A DNA stretch of 40,078 nucleotides from JBOHUC01 sp050733935. Lineage in GTDB: Bacteria; Eisenbacteria; RBG-16-71-46; DASYSL01. The DNA lies in contig JBOHUC010000104.1 in assembly GCA_050733935.1 (NCBI GenBank), positions 1 to 40,078 of the forward strand, read 5' to 3'. Positions 1 to 7,299 of the stretch are shown piece by piece. The notes below the pieces were generated by a model. It did not search any database. It saw nothing but the letters and a program-made list of their open reading frames with translations, and was not told the origin of the DNA. Position 1 is the first letter of the stretch; each line of letters begins with the position of its first letter. A program made the position numbers and the translations under genes.

Positions 1-118
1 AGAGCGAAAGGGTGTCTTCTTCGGCATGGCGGCGTTCTCCTTCGTTGCGGGCACTCGGCCCGGGTTCTTCGTCGAACCAGAAGGTTACGTCGCCTTCAGC
101 CTTTTACACACCTGGTGA
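1..118 (+). CDS. 3' end of an unidentified protein (partial)
   Basis: A reading frame (codons from base 2) is open from the window edge to the TGA at 116-118. It ends in a hydrophobic/aromatic stretch including GVFFGMAAFSFVAGTRPGFF and SLLHTW, so it may be the tail of a membrane protein. Its stop overlaps a GTG at 115-117 that could be an alternative start for the next gene. Only about 38 residues are visible and no family can be assigned; the frame may be open by chance. Confidence 0.3.
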   Translation, partial: ERKGVFFGMAAFSFVAGTRPGFFVEPEGYVAFSLLHTW

Positions 119-171
119 GCTTAGCCCTGGGAGGGTTGGTGCTCACTCTCCCGAATGCGGATAATCGAGAC

Positions 172-1287
172 ATGAATGATTCTGCCCTCCGCGTCGACGC
201 GTCGGTCATCGTCTACCGGCTGCACGACGTCGGATACGAGGTGAACCTGGAGCGCGCGGCCGAGTGTCTCGCGGCAAGCGCCCCCGAAAGGCGGCGTCCC
301 GCCGCGCGCACGGAAGCGCAAGCGATCCGCATTGCGAACCCTCCGGTGACGGTCGCTCTCGCCACCGAGCAGATCCGGCTCGGGGAGCTTCCTCTTACGG
401 CGCGCGTGACCGCGCGGCTCTTCGATTTCGCGGTCGTGTCCCTGCGCGTGGAGATCGCGCTTCCTGCGGACATGGAGTGGCCGGCGTTCGTCGAATTCGC
501 CCGCCGCGTCGACCTCGTACCCGAATGCGCGCCCCTGTTCGATCGCTCGCTCGCGAGCCTCCTCGAGCGGATCCGGCCCGCCGTCACCGCGCACGCCGTC
601 GCTCCGGTCACCGAGGACTACATCGTGTTCCGCCTCGATGCGATCCGCACGAACGGCGGGCCCGCGTCCCCGGCGGCGTTTCGCGAGGACGATCTCGCGT
701 CGATCCTGCTCGGCGAGAAGGAGCCGCTCGCGGAGAGCGCGCGCCGCGAGCTCCTGCCCCACCGCTTCTCGTACTTCACGGACGACCTCGCAATCCTCAC
801 GTGGAACGGAGCCCTCATCGTCGAGCCGTCCGTCGAGGACACGGACGTCCAGTACGTGCTCGAGTTCGCGAACGCACAGCTCCTCGAGCTCCGCGTCTAC
901 GACGATCTCCTCGATCGCGAGCTCCCGCGCCTGTACGCGCAGGTGGCAGCGCGACGCGGAGGACCGGCGGCGCTCCTCGGGCGGCGCTACGCAGCCGTGC
1001 TCGCGCGCATTCAGCGTCTCATGGCGGATACGACGGAGTTCGTGGAGCGCGTCGAGAACGCGCTCAAGGTGACGGATGACGTCTACCTGGCCCGGATCTA
1101 TTCAACCGCGCTCGAGATCTTTCGCGGGCGGACGTGGCGGGCGGGGATCGACCGAAAGATCGGCATCCTGCGCGACACGTACTCGATGCTCTCGGGCGAA
1201 GCGCAGGCCGCGCGCTCGGAGCTGCTCGAGCTCGCGATCGTGGCGCTCATCGTGCTCGAGATCGTGCTTGCCTTCGTTCGGAATTGA
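172..1287 (+). CDS. RMD1/YagE (DUF155)-like protein with C-terminal membrane anchor
   Basis: The protein is about 371 residues from the ATG at 172; an in-frame GTG at 115 would add 19 residues and overlap the preceding stop. The C-terminal third carries the pattern I associate with the DUF155/RMD1 family: a helical stretch ending NALKVTDDVYLARIY, then RTWRAGIDRKIGILRDTYSM, then a hydrophobic segment (LLELAIVALIVLEIVLAFV) at the extreme C-terminus that would anchor the protein in the membrane. The domain body begins near DASVIVYRL. In yeast, family members act at mitochondria in sporulation or translation; the bacterial role is not established, so no reaction is assigned. Codon use is strongly GC-rich, like the right-hand part of the window and unlike the block that follows. 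Confidence 0.8.
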   Translation: MNDSALRVDASVIVYRLHDVGYEVNLERAAECLAASAPERRRPAARTEAQAIRIANPPVTVALATEQIRLGELPLTARVTARLFDFAVVSLRVEIALPADMEWPAFVEFARRVDLVPECAPLFDRSLASLLERIRPAVTAHAVAPVTEDYIVFRLDAIRTNGGPASPAAFREDDLASILLGEKEPLAESARRELLPHRFSYFTDDLAILTWNGALIVEPSVEDTDVQYVLEFANAQLLELRVYDDLLDRELPRLYAQVAARRGGPAALLGRRYAAVLARIQRLMADTTEFVERVENALKVTDDVYLARIYSTALEIFRGRTWRAGIDRKIGILRDTYSMLSGEAQAARSELLELAIVALIVLEIVLAFVRN

Positions 1288-1374
1288 TCCGGCAGCTTTG
1301 CGCAAGCTCCAGGCGCGGACTGACGTTGCATGAGGTTGCGGCACACGAGACAGACAGTCAGGTCCTTCCGCACT

Positions 1375-2805
1375 CTACTTGATGTTGTAGCCAAATCCGA
1401 AGAACACAAACGTGGCGGTCGCCTTCTTGAAGGGATGGTTGTTGTCGCTTGGCGGAGCCCCGTAGCTCTCACCACTCTTTAGTTGATCAACTCGCAGTGC
1501 ACCTACACCTGCGTTCAAAGTCCACCCCCTCACTACAGCATATCCGGCGCCGGTTGCTATTCCAAAACTCGGGGCCACTGCTCCCGCCACAAAGAGTCGA
1601 AAGCGTTCCGCAAAGAGTGGACTAGGCGTTTCTGGATCATAGGCCCATGGGTGAAAATTCACTGCCGCCATGGGCACAGCACCGCTGACTGGATTGGGCA
1701 CCTGATTGCCCTGTTCAAGTTTCGCAAGATCCTGGCCCCAGCTATCGAGGACGACTCCTGCGATGACACCAAATCCCCAACGCCTAAGAGGGCGATTTGT
1801 GATCTTGTATTTGCCTTCGATTACGCGGGATCTCGGCTGAGCCAGGAGGTCATCGATTCGTGAATCGAGCGTGAGCATCGTGGGCCACTCGTCTTTCGCA
1901 CACTTTGCGGGGGGCGGAAAGAAGCTAGATCGCACCTGGTCCCGAGCGCCCTTGACTCTTCTCCAGTATTCGGCCGGTTGTCCCTCGACGGAAACGGTAT
2001 CGATTCCCAGACGCGTTGCTTCGACGTACCGGCGACCGCACCCTGAAAAGTAGGCCTGCGTATTCCCGAGGCGAGACAACGCCTCCTGCAGTTTCTTGCG
2101 CTCGTCGTTCACATCGAGCGGAACCGTGACAAGGTTCTCAATGTCAATTGTTGCCCTCGACTCCACAACTGGAACTTCAAAGAGCACCGCAGACCCGAGA
2201 CCTGCGTCTGGAATCACTGCCATGTCCGGGTGCTTGGGATAAGAGGCCGGGTCGAGCTTCGAGGCAAAGGTCACCAGGTCGGCAAGCAAAGGGTCTTGCT
2301 CGCGCGTTGTGAGGTATCGACTGGTGAATTGTGCATTGCTGGCGAGGCTCAAGTAGAGCTCGTAAAGTCGTTTCGATCCACGTGGACGAAGCCCTGGAAC
2401 TGACATGATGAATGCCCGCCCCATCGGCTTGTGCCAAACCAAGCGAATGAGTTCTGATTTGCCGCGTATGTCCGTGGCGTCAATTACGACGCAATAGTAG
2501 TTCGCCTCCGGTTTGACCGCGTGCGGCTGAGTTTCGGAAGAGTCAGGCGCCAGTTCAAGGCCATCGAAATTCTCCATCCCTCTTTCCAGAGCTTCCCAGT
2601 CGCCGGCTCGGTACGACTTTTCTATCACCTTGAGGGCTTCGGCTTGGGCGCTCGTCAACGGTGCCCGATAGGTGGGGCCGGGAGACCCTGGTTGTCCCGA
2701 CGCAGCCGAGGCGAATAGCGCCATGACGCAAGGCCAGACACAGAGAGCCCTGACTCTCACTCGGGTCGTGCCGGCGTGACGAAAGATCGAACTCTTGGCA
2801 CCCAT
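1375..2805 (-). CDS. Unknown envelope protein with signal peptide and barrel-like C-terminus
   Basis: I do not recognise this 476-residue protein. The ATG at 2805 is preceded by AGGAG about ten bases upstream, and the N-terminus looks like a signal peptide: basic residues, then ALCVWPCVMALFASAASG with a likely cut before QPG. The frame continues upstream to 2895, but that extension lacks a comparable ribosome site. The middle is mixed alpha/beta with few cysteines. The last ~110 residues alternate glycine, aromatic and hydrophobic residues (RLFVAGAVAPSFGIATGAGY, FVFFGFGYNIK) and end like an outer-membrane beta-strand. It is transcribed divergently from the kinase-peptide-radical SAM set and shares the lower GC of that block, so it may belong to the same acquired segment. 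Outer-membrane placement is inferred. Confidence 0.72.
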   Translation of the reverse strand: MGAKSSIFRHAGTTRVRVRALCVWPCVMALFASAASGQPGSPGPTYRAPLTSAQAEALKVIEKSYRAGDWEALERGMENFDGLELAPDSSETQPHAVKPEANYYCVVIDATDIRGKSELIRLVWHKPMGRAFIMSVPGLRPRGSKRLYELYLSLASNAQFTSRYLTTREQDPLLADLVTFASKLDPASYPKHPDMAVIPDAGLGSAVLFEVPVVESRATIDIENLVTVPLDVNDERKKLQEALSRLGNTQAYFSGCGRRYVEATRLGIDTVSVEGQPAEYWRRVKGARDQVRSSFFPPPAKCAKDEWPTMLTLDSRIDDLLAQPRSRVIEGKYKITNRPLRRWGFGVIAGVVLDSWGQDLAKLEQGNQVPNPVSGAVPMAAVNFHPWAYDPETPSPLFAERFRLFVAGAVAPSFGIATGAGYAVVRGWTLNAGVGALRVDQLKSGESYGAPPSDNNHPFKKATATFVFFGFGYNIK

Positions 2806-3066
2806 GGAGCCTGCTCCTGTCAGAACCGAGTGACTGAGCCACGCATGCCCCGGCGGGGCTAATGGAAGAACGCCTCTGGGAGACTTAGAGGTCACATGGT
2901 TGTAGTACTAAGACCTCACTCCCTTGTTGACTGAGGCTCAGTCGGAGTAGGCTTCAAGCCGCTTTCGAGGTCGGGCTCCCGGTGGTAAGTACGCGCGGGT
3001 CTTGCTATTGCGTGCCGAGTTGAAAATCGCTGCGAACGTTGGACCAAGAGACAAGCTAGGACCCCC
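2806..3066. promoter_or_regulatory. Divergent intergenic region with a 15-bp palindrome
   Basis: This gap separates the start of the minus-strand envelope protein from the start of the plus-strand kinase, so promoters for both should lie here. The clearest element is GACTGAGGCTCAGTC at 2929-2943, a perfect 7-bp inverted repeat around one central G, the right size for a dimeric repressor or activator. I could not fix a convincing -35/-10 pair on either strand. Confidence 0.4.
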
Positions 3067-5718
3067 ATGACCGAAGGCATGACGGCTTCCCGCGCGGAGG
3101 AGTCGGGCGACAGAGTCCGCCATTACGAGATCCTGAATGAGATCGATCGCGGCGGAATGGGGGTCGTCTACCGTGGCCGCGATCGAAAGCACGGCCGTGA
3201 CGTCGCGATGAAACGTCCCCATCCTCATCTCATCGCAGAGCCGCGCGCTCGCGCCCGCTTCCTCCGTGAAGCAAAGGCCGCTTCCCGCATCGCCGACCCC
3301 AACGTCGTGCGTATCCTCGAGACCTTCGATCACGAGGGGACCCCATGGATCGTCATGGAGCTCGTTGAAGGACAGGACCTTCGCAAACTCCTCGCCGACC
3401 AGGGCCGCCTGCCCGCGAGTCGGGTTGTTCGCCTCGCGATAGGCCTGGCTTCCGGTCTCAAAGCAGCGCATGCAAAGCGCGTGCTGCATCGCGACATCAA
3501 GCCGAGCAATGTCCTGATAGCCGAGGAGGATCGAGCTCTTCTCACTGACTTCGGACTGGCGAGATTCCTTCCTGATCCATCCGCACACGGAGGGTCGACT
3601 CCTTCGTCCCTCACGGCCTCTGGACTTGTCGTGGGCACCCCAAACTACATGTCGCCTGAACAAGCCCTTGGCAGGGATGTGGACGCGCGGTCCGACGTCT
3701 TTTCCCTTGGATCCCTGATCTACGAAATGTGCACGGCCGCGATGCCGTTTGAGAGCAGCGGCCGAGGCGCCGTCTTCGATGCCATCATTCACCGGCCCCT
3801 CGAGCCGATGTCACGCTTTGCCTACGACGTCCCGACAGAACTTGAGAGAATCGTGAGAAAGTCCACGGCAAAACGCGTGGATGAGCGCTACCAGAACATG
3901 ACCGACCTGCTCGTGGACTTGCGCACGCTCGAGCGTCAGCTCCTGCACGACAGTATTGCGGAAACGATTACCGAGAACGGGGTCCGTTCCACTCCTTGGA
4001 AGCGGATTGCCATGTGGACAGCCTTGGGTCTTGCTCTGATTGCCGGCAGCGTTTTTCTGGTCGCCAGGATAGTGGACAACGCGCGGCCAACGATGCCAGC
4101 GGGGCGCGCCACGCGTCTCACCAATACAGACCTGGTGGAGACCTCCCCGAATCTATCCCCGGACGGGAGCAAGATCGCCTATGTCACGGGTGACGTGCAC
4201 ACTCCGGACATTTTCATCATGGACGTCTCCACAAGGCAATCGATCCGACTCACCGATCATCCGGCTGCGGACTACAGCCCGGCCTGGTATCCGGACGGAA
4301 GCGCACTCGTCTTCGTGTCCGACCGTGACGGAACGCCGGGTATCTGGAGGACGGGGCAATTCGGAGGAAGTGAGATCAAGCTCGTCTCGGATGGCCGGGA
4401 ACCCTCGGTTTCTCCAAATGGGAAGCAAATACTCTTCACACGAACAGATTCGTCCGGATTCGCGCGTGTCTGGGTCGCCGACTTGAGTGAGCCGCGGCCG
4501 CCTCGAATGCTAGTCGTGGGAAACACAGGTCTTTGGGATCACTCGAATCCGGCATGGTCACCCGACGGTGGGCGTATATGCTACTCGGACCATGACAACC
4601 TCTGGGTCATACCCTCACGGGGAGGCGAGGCAAAGCGGCTGACTCGGAATGGACATCGCGACAGCCATCCGGCTTGGTCGGCAACCGGCCGCTACGTTTA
4701 CTTCTCATCTCTCCGCGGCGGCCTCGCTGCCCTGTGGCGCGTGGACACTTCGTCGCTGCACGTAGAGCGCATGACGACTGGCGGTGGCGGCGAAGTGTTT
4801 CCCACACTTTCACGCAACGCCTCGCGAATCGCCTATTGCACATCGGAAGGGCGCTATGAGATCGCATACCGGGACTTGCGTCATGGAACCGGCGGACGCC
4901 TGTCCGACCTCAATCACGCAATCATGCCCGCAATCGCCCCTGATGATATGCAGGTCGTCACGATCTCAGACCAGCAAGGCGGGAAGTTCGATCTCTGGGT
5001 CCAATCGATCGCCGCACACACTGCGCCGAGGCGACTTACGGATCAGCCCGGGGGAGCCTCTCACCCTGCCGTTTCCCCCGATGGCCGGTGGATCGCCTAC
5101 TACAGCCTGGGGGAAGCCCGAGATCTGTGGATTGTTCCACTGCATGGTGGCGATCCTCGTCGATTGACCGAGGGGGCCGGAAGGAATGTCCACCCCGCCT
5201 GGTCCCCGGATGGCCAGAGGCTGGCGTTTTCGTCCGATCGCACGGGAAGTCCCCGAATCTGGGTGATGCCAATGACGGCTGGCACACCGACTGCCGCTCC
5301 GCAGGTGGTAACCCCCGACAGCGTCGCCGCAGTAGCGCCTGCCTGGTCAATTGATGGCACCCGAATCGCGTTCATCGGGGCCTTTGCGACCGGAAACGAC
5401 GTGGGCATCGTTTCGGAAGACGGAGTGGCAGGCGTCGAACAGGCAACGAGGGGGGCGGGTGCGATTCGGGTTCGTTGGGGCAGGGCCGGGAAGCTCGATC
5501 ATCTCCTCGTGAGTGGGAGTTGGGGGGCGGACACTCTGAGCCTGCGCACGATCACCACGGACGGAGGCATCATCGCCCGGCACCCTGAAGTCTCGTTTGG
5601 CTCCACATCAGCGGAGGGATTCTTCGACGTCTCGCGGCCGGGCAACAAGCTGGTTTGGACGCGACGGCAGGCCCTGGGGGATCTCTGGCTCTTGCAAGCT
5701 GAGTCCGGATCGTACTAG
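3067..5718 (+). CDS. Membrane Ser/Thr protein kinase with C-terminal PD40/TolB-like propeller
   Basis: The 883-residue protein has an N-terminal PknB-type kinase domain (about 20-290). Visible motifs are the glycine loop RGGMGVVY (28-35), the ATP-anchoring Lys49 in VAMKR, the catalytic loop HRDIKPSN (Asp143), DFG (161-163) and GTPNYMSPE in the activation segment. A single membrane helix follows (about 316-336, MWTALGLALIAGSVFLVARI). The remainder is about ten PD40 repeats of the type PAWSPDGxxIAF, forming a predicted periplasmic propeller. The layout is that of a one-protein receptor: propeller outside, kinase inside. The stop lies 37 bases before the small peptide gene on the same strand, so the kinase is probably co-transcribed with the radical SAM cassette and could regulate it. 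PD40 kinases are common in such genomes (another is at 26714-29455), so adjacency alone does not prove a joint role. Confidence 0.92.
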   Translation: MTEGMTASRAEESGDRVRHYEILNEIDRGGMGVVYRGRDRKHGRDVAMKRPHPHLIAEPRARARFLREAKAASRIADPNVVRILETFDHEGTPWIVMELVEGQDLRKLLADQGRLPASRVVRLAIGLASGLKAAHAKRVLHRDIKPSNVLIAEEDRALLTDFGLARFLPDPSAHGGSTPSSLTASGLVVGTPNYMSPEQALGRDVDARSDVFSLGSLIYEMCTAAMPFESSGRGAVFDAIIHRPLEPMSRFAYDVPTELERIVRKSTAKRVDERYQNMTDLLVDLRTLERQLLHDSIAETITENGVRSTPWKRIAMWTALGLALIAGSVFLVARIVDNARPTMPAGRATRLTNTDLVETSPNLSPDGSKIAYVTGDVHTPDIFIMDVSTRQSIRLTDHPAADYSPAWYPDGSALVFVSDRDGTPGIWRTGQFGGSEIKLVSDGREPSVSPNGKQILFTRTDSSGFARVWVADLSEPRPPRMLVVGNTGLWDHSNPAWSPDGGRICYSDHDNLWVIPSRGGEAKRLTRNGHRDSHPAWSATGRYVYFSSLRGGLAALWRVDTSSLHVERMTTGGGGEVFPTLSRNASRIAYCTSEGRYEIAYRDLRHGTGGRLSDLNHAIMPAIAPDDMQVVTISDQQGGKFDLWVQSIAAHTAPRRLTDQPGGASHPAVSPDGRWIAYYSLGEARDLWIVPLHGGDPRRLTEGAGRNVHPAWSPDGQRLAFSSDRTGSPRIWVMPMTAGTPTAAPQVVTPDSVAAVAPAWSIDGTRIAFIGAFATGNDVGIVSEDGVAGVEQATRGAGAIRVRWGRAGKLDHLLVSGSWGADTLSLRTITTDGGIIARHPEVSFGSTSAEGFFDVSRPGNKLVWTRRQALGDLWLLQAESGSY

Positions 5719-5744
5719 GCTCCCTTCCCCTCCCCCCTCCACAT

Positions 5745-5758
5745 CGGAGGCAACAGTG
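5745..5758 (+). promoter_or_regulatory. Ribosome binding site fixing the GTG start of the small peptide
   Basis: CGGAGG at 5745-5750 is followed by five bases and a GTG at 5756-5758. The spacing is close to ideal and there is no equally good site upstream in this frame, so the short 74-residue reading is preferred over the longer open frame that begins inside the kinase gene. Confidence 0.7.
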
Positions 5759-5980
5759 CCTGAAAACAAAGAAGAGTACGTCGAGATCCCTGTCATGCGC
5801 ATCAGGGACGCGCTGAGCAAGGTGGAGGCTTGGTGTCGCGGCATTCGTGAGACCCTCATGTACCTTCCTTCTGACACAAAGGCGCGTGTGCCAAAGGGAC
5901 ATATCACGAACGGTGGTGGTGGCCTTCCCTTGCTTCTCGACGGCTGCCCGCCTCCCGAGGACGACGACAAGCCCTGCTAG
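5756..5980 (+). CDS. Putative RiPP precursor peptide (74 aa), partner of radical SAM enzyme
   Basis: The peptide is read from a GTG with a strong ribosome site. Residues 3-38 are charged and predicted helical (EEYVEIPVMRIRDALSKVEA, then a lone Cys27 and RETLMYLP), like the leader of a modified peptide. The C-terminal third is quite different: a tetraglycine (N52-GGGG), a LPLLLDG stretch, then Cys64-PPPEDDDKP-Cys74 ending on the terminal cysteine. The next gene, 60 bases on and in the same frame, is a radical SAM/SPASM enzyme, the usual maturase for such peptides. Cys64 with Glu68 has the Cx3E spacing seen with thioether-forming SPASM enzymes on Cx3D/E motifs. Expression, modification and product are inferred. 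I do not recognise the sequence as any named precursor family. Gap to the upstream kinase is 37 bases. Confidence 0.65.
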   Translation: MPENKEEYVEIPVMRIRDALSKVEAWCRGIRETLMYLPSDTKARVPKGHITNGGGGLPLLLDGCPPPEDDDKPC

Positions 5981-6040
5981 GGCGGTCACACGGGCAAGCC
6001 GAACCCAAGAGGCGTATTCACCGAGGCCAAGGTCGCGTTC

Positions 6041-7285
6041 ATGGACGCTGGACCAAGTCGATCGGATTCTGCGAACAAGATACGAACCATTTATCTTGTT
6101 CTGACCGCCCGCTGTAATCTCACTTGCTCGTATTGTTTTCAGAACAGCAAGTCAAACCGCAGAATGAGCTATGGGACGGCAGTCGCGGCCGTCGATCTCG
6201 CGTTCTCATCGAGGCAGAGTCAAGTCAAAGTCGAGTTTTTCGGCGGCGAGCCGTTCCTCGAGTTCGACCTCATGAGACGGACCGTCGATTACGCTAAGCG
6301 CGCCTGCCCTCAAGAAAAGTCCGTGACGTTTGGAATCATTACGAACGGGACTCTCCTTCGGTCGGAGCAGTTGTCCTTCCTGATTGAAAATGACTTCAAA
6401 GTCCTGCTGAGTTTCGATGGGCCACCTCCCGCGCAGGACGTTCGCGGACGCGGCACTTTCGCGCCTCTAGATCGCCTCCTTGACAAGCTCCGAAATGACT
6501 ACCCGCACTATCTCCGATCTCGATTCTCAATCAGCGGAACATACACGGCATCTACGTACCATCTCATGGCGGGAGCTCTTGAGTACTTCCTGGGAAAGGG
6601 AGTGCGGAGCGTCTATCTCACGCCCGTGTACACGCACGATCCGACCTGGCGTGTTGATTCCCTGGATGTTCTAGAGGACCAATTCCAAGGGATGTTCCAA
6701 ATCAGCAAGGGGCACTACGAGTGCACGGGTGAGGTCCCCTACAGAATCTTCTCTCCGGATCCGCACGGGGACGAGCACTCACCGCGCGGGCGGACCATGT
6801 GCGGCGTGATGCGCGGAGAAACGCCAACGGTCGATGTCGATGGTCAGGTTCACGGATGCGCAACGTTTGCCGGCTCGTACCAGACCTTTCCCTCCGAGTT
6901 CCTTCGCAGCAGGGTCGAGAGCATGTCCATGGGGAGCATTCACGATCCAGACCTACAAGCGCGCTACCGAGCGTTTCCGATTGCTGTTCGCGAGGCCGGG
7001 CTGTTCCACCAGAAGCATGAAAAGTATTCCTCCCTCAGAAAGTGTGCCGAGTGTGAGTATCTCGCCGAGTGCTCCGTGTGCCCGACGTCGATCGGCCACA
7101 TTCCCGGCAATCAGGACCCCAATCGCATCCCGGACAGCCTTTGCGCATTCAATCTGATCTCTCTCAAGTATCGAGCCAAGTTTGCAGAGTACCTCCGAGA
7201 GGCCACCAAGCCGAAGACGGTTTACGACTTCCTATTCTCCGCCGGACAGGTTTCGGGAGGTCAACGCATCGGGCTGAAGGCTTAA
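6041..7285 (+). CDS. Radical SAM/SPASM domain peptide-modifying enzyme
   Basis: The 414-residue protein has the radical SAM cluster motif C25-xxx-C29-xx-C32 (CNLTCSYCF), which holds the 4Fe-4S cluster that cleaves S-adenosylmethionine. FFGGEP (66-71) is the SAM-binding GGE motif. A seven-cysteine SPASM region follows: C254, C273, then C335-xx-C338-x5-C344-xx-C347 and C368, expected to bind auxiliary Fe-S clusters. This architecture is that of the anSME/PqqE/ranthipeptide-maturase group, which act on peptides or proteins. The only upstream ATG in this frame is at 6041; a weak AAGG lies eight bases before it. It sits between the putative precursor and a metallopeptidase, 14 bases before the latter. 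It is cytoplasmic, with no membrane segment. No separate RRE or leader-binding domain is evident. The likely role is installing crosslinks on the 74-residue peptide. Confidence 0.93.
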   Translation: MDAGPSRSDSANKIRTIYLVLTARCNLTCSYCFQNSKSNRRMSYGTAVAAVDLAFSSRQSQVKVEFFGGEPFLEFDLMRRTVDYAKRACPQEKSVTFGIITNGTLLRSEQLSFLIENDFKVLLSFDGPPPAQDVRGRGTFAPLDRLLDKLRNDYPHYLRSRFSISGTYTASTYHLMAGALEYFLGKGVRSVYLTPVYTHDPTWRVDSLDVLEDQFQGMFQISKGHYECTGEVPYRIFSPDPHGDEHSPRGRTMCGVMRGETPTVDVDGQVHGCATFAGSYQTFPSEFLRSRVESMSMGSIHDPDLQARYRAFPIAVREAGLFHQKHEKYSSLRKCAECEYLAECSVCPTSIGHIPGNQDPNRIPDSLCAFNLISLKYRAKFAEYLREATKPKTVYDFLFSAGQVSGGQRIGLKA

Positions 7286-7299
7286 GGGCGGGGAGAACG

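Noticed and set aside
4184..4196. Palindrome-like TCACGGGTGA as a regulatory site
   Set aside because: It lies inside the kinase reading frame in a PD40 repeat and is explained by coding sequence.
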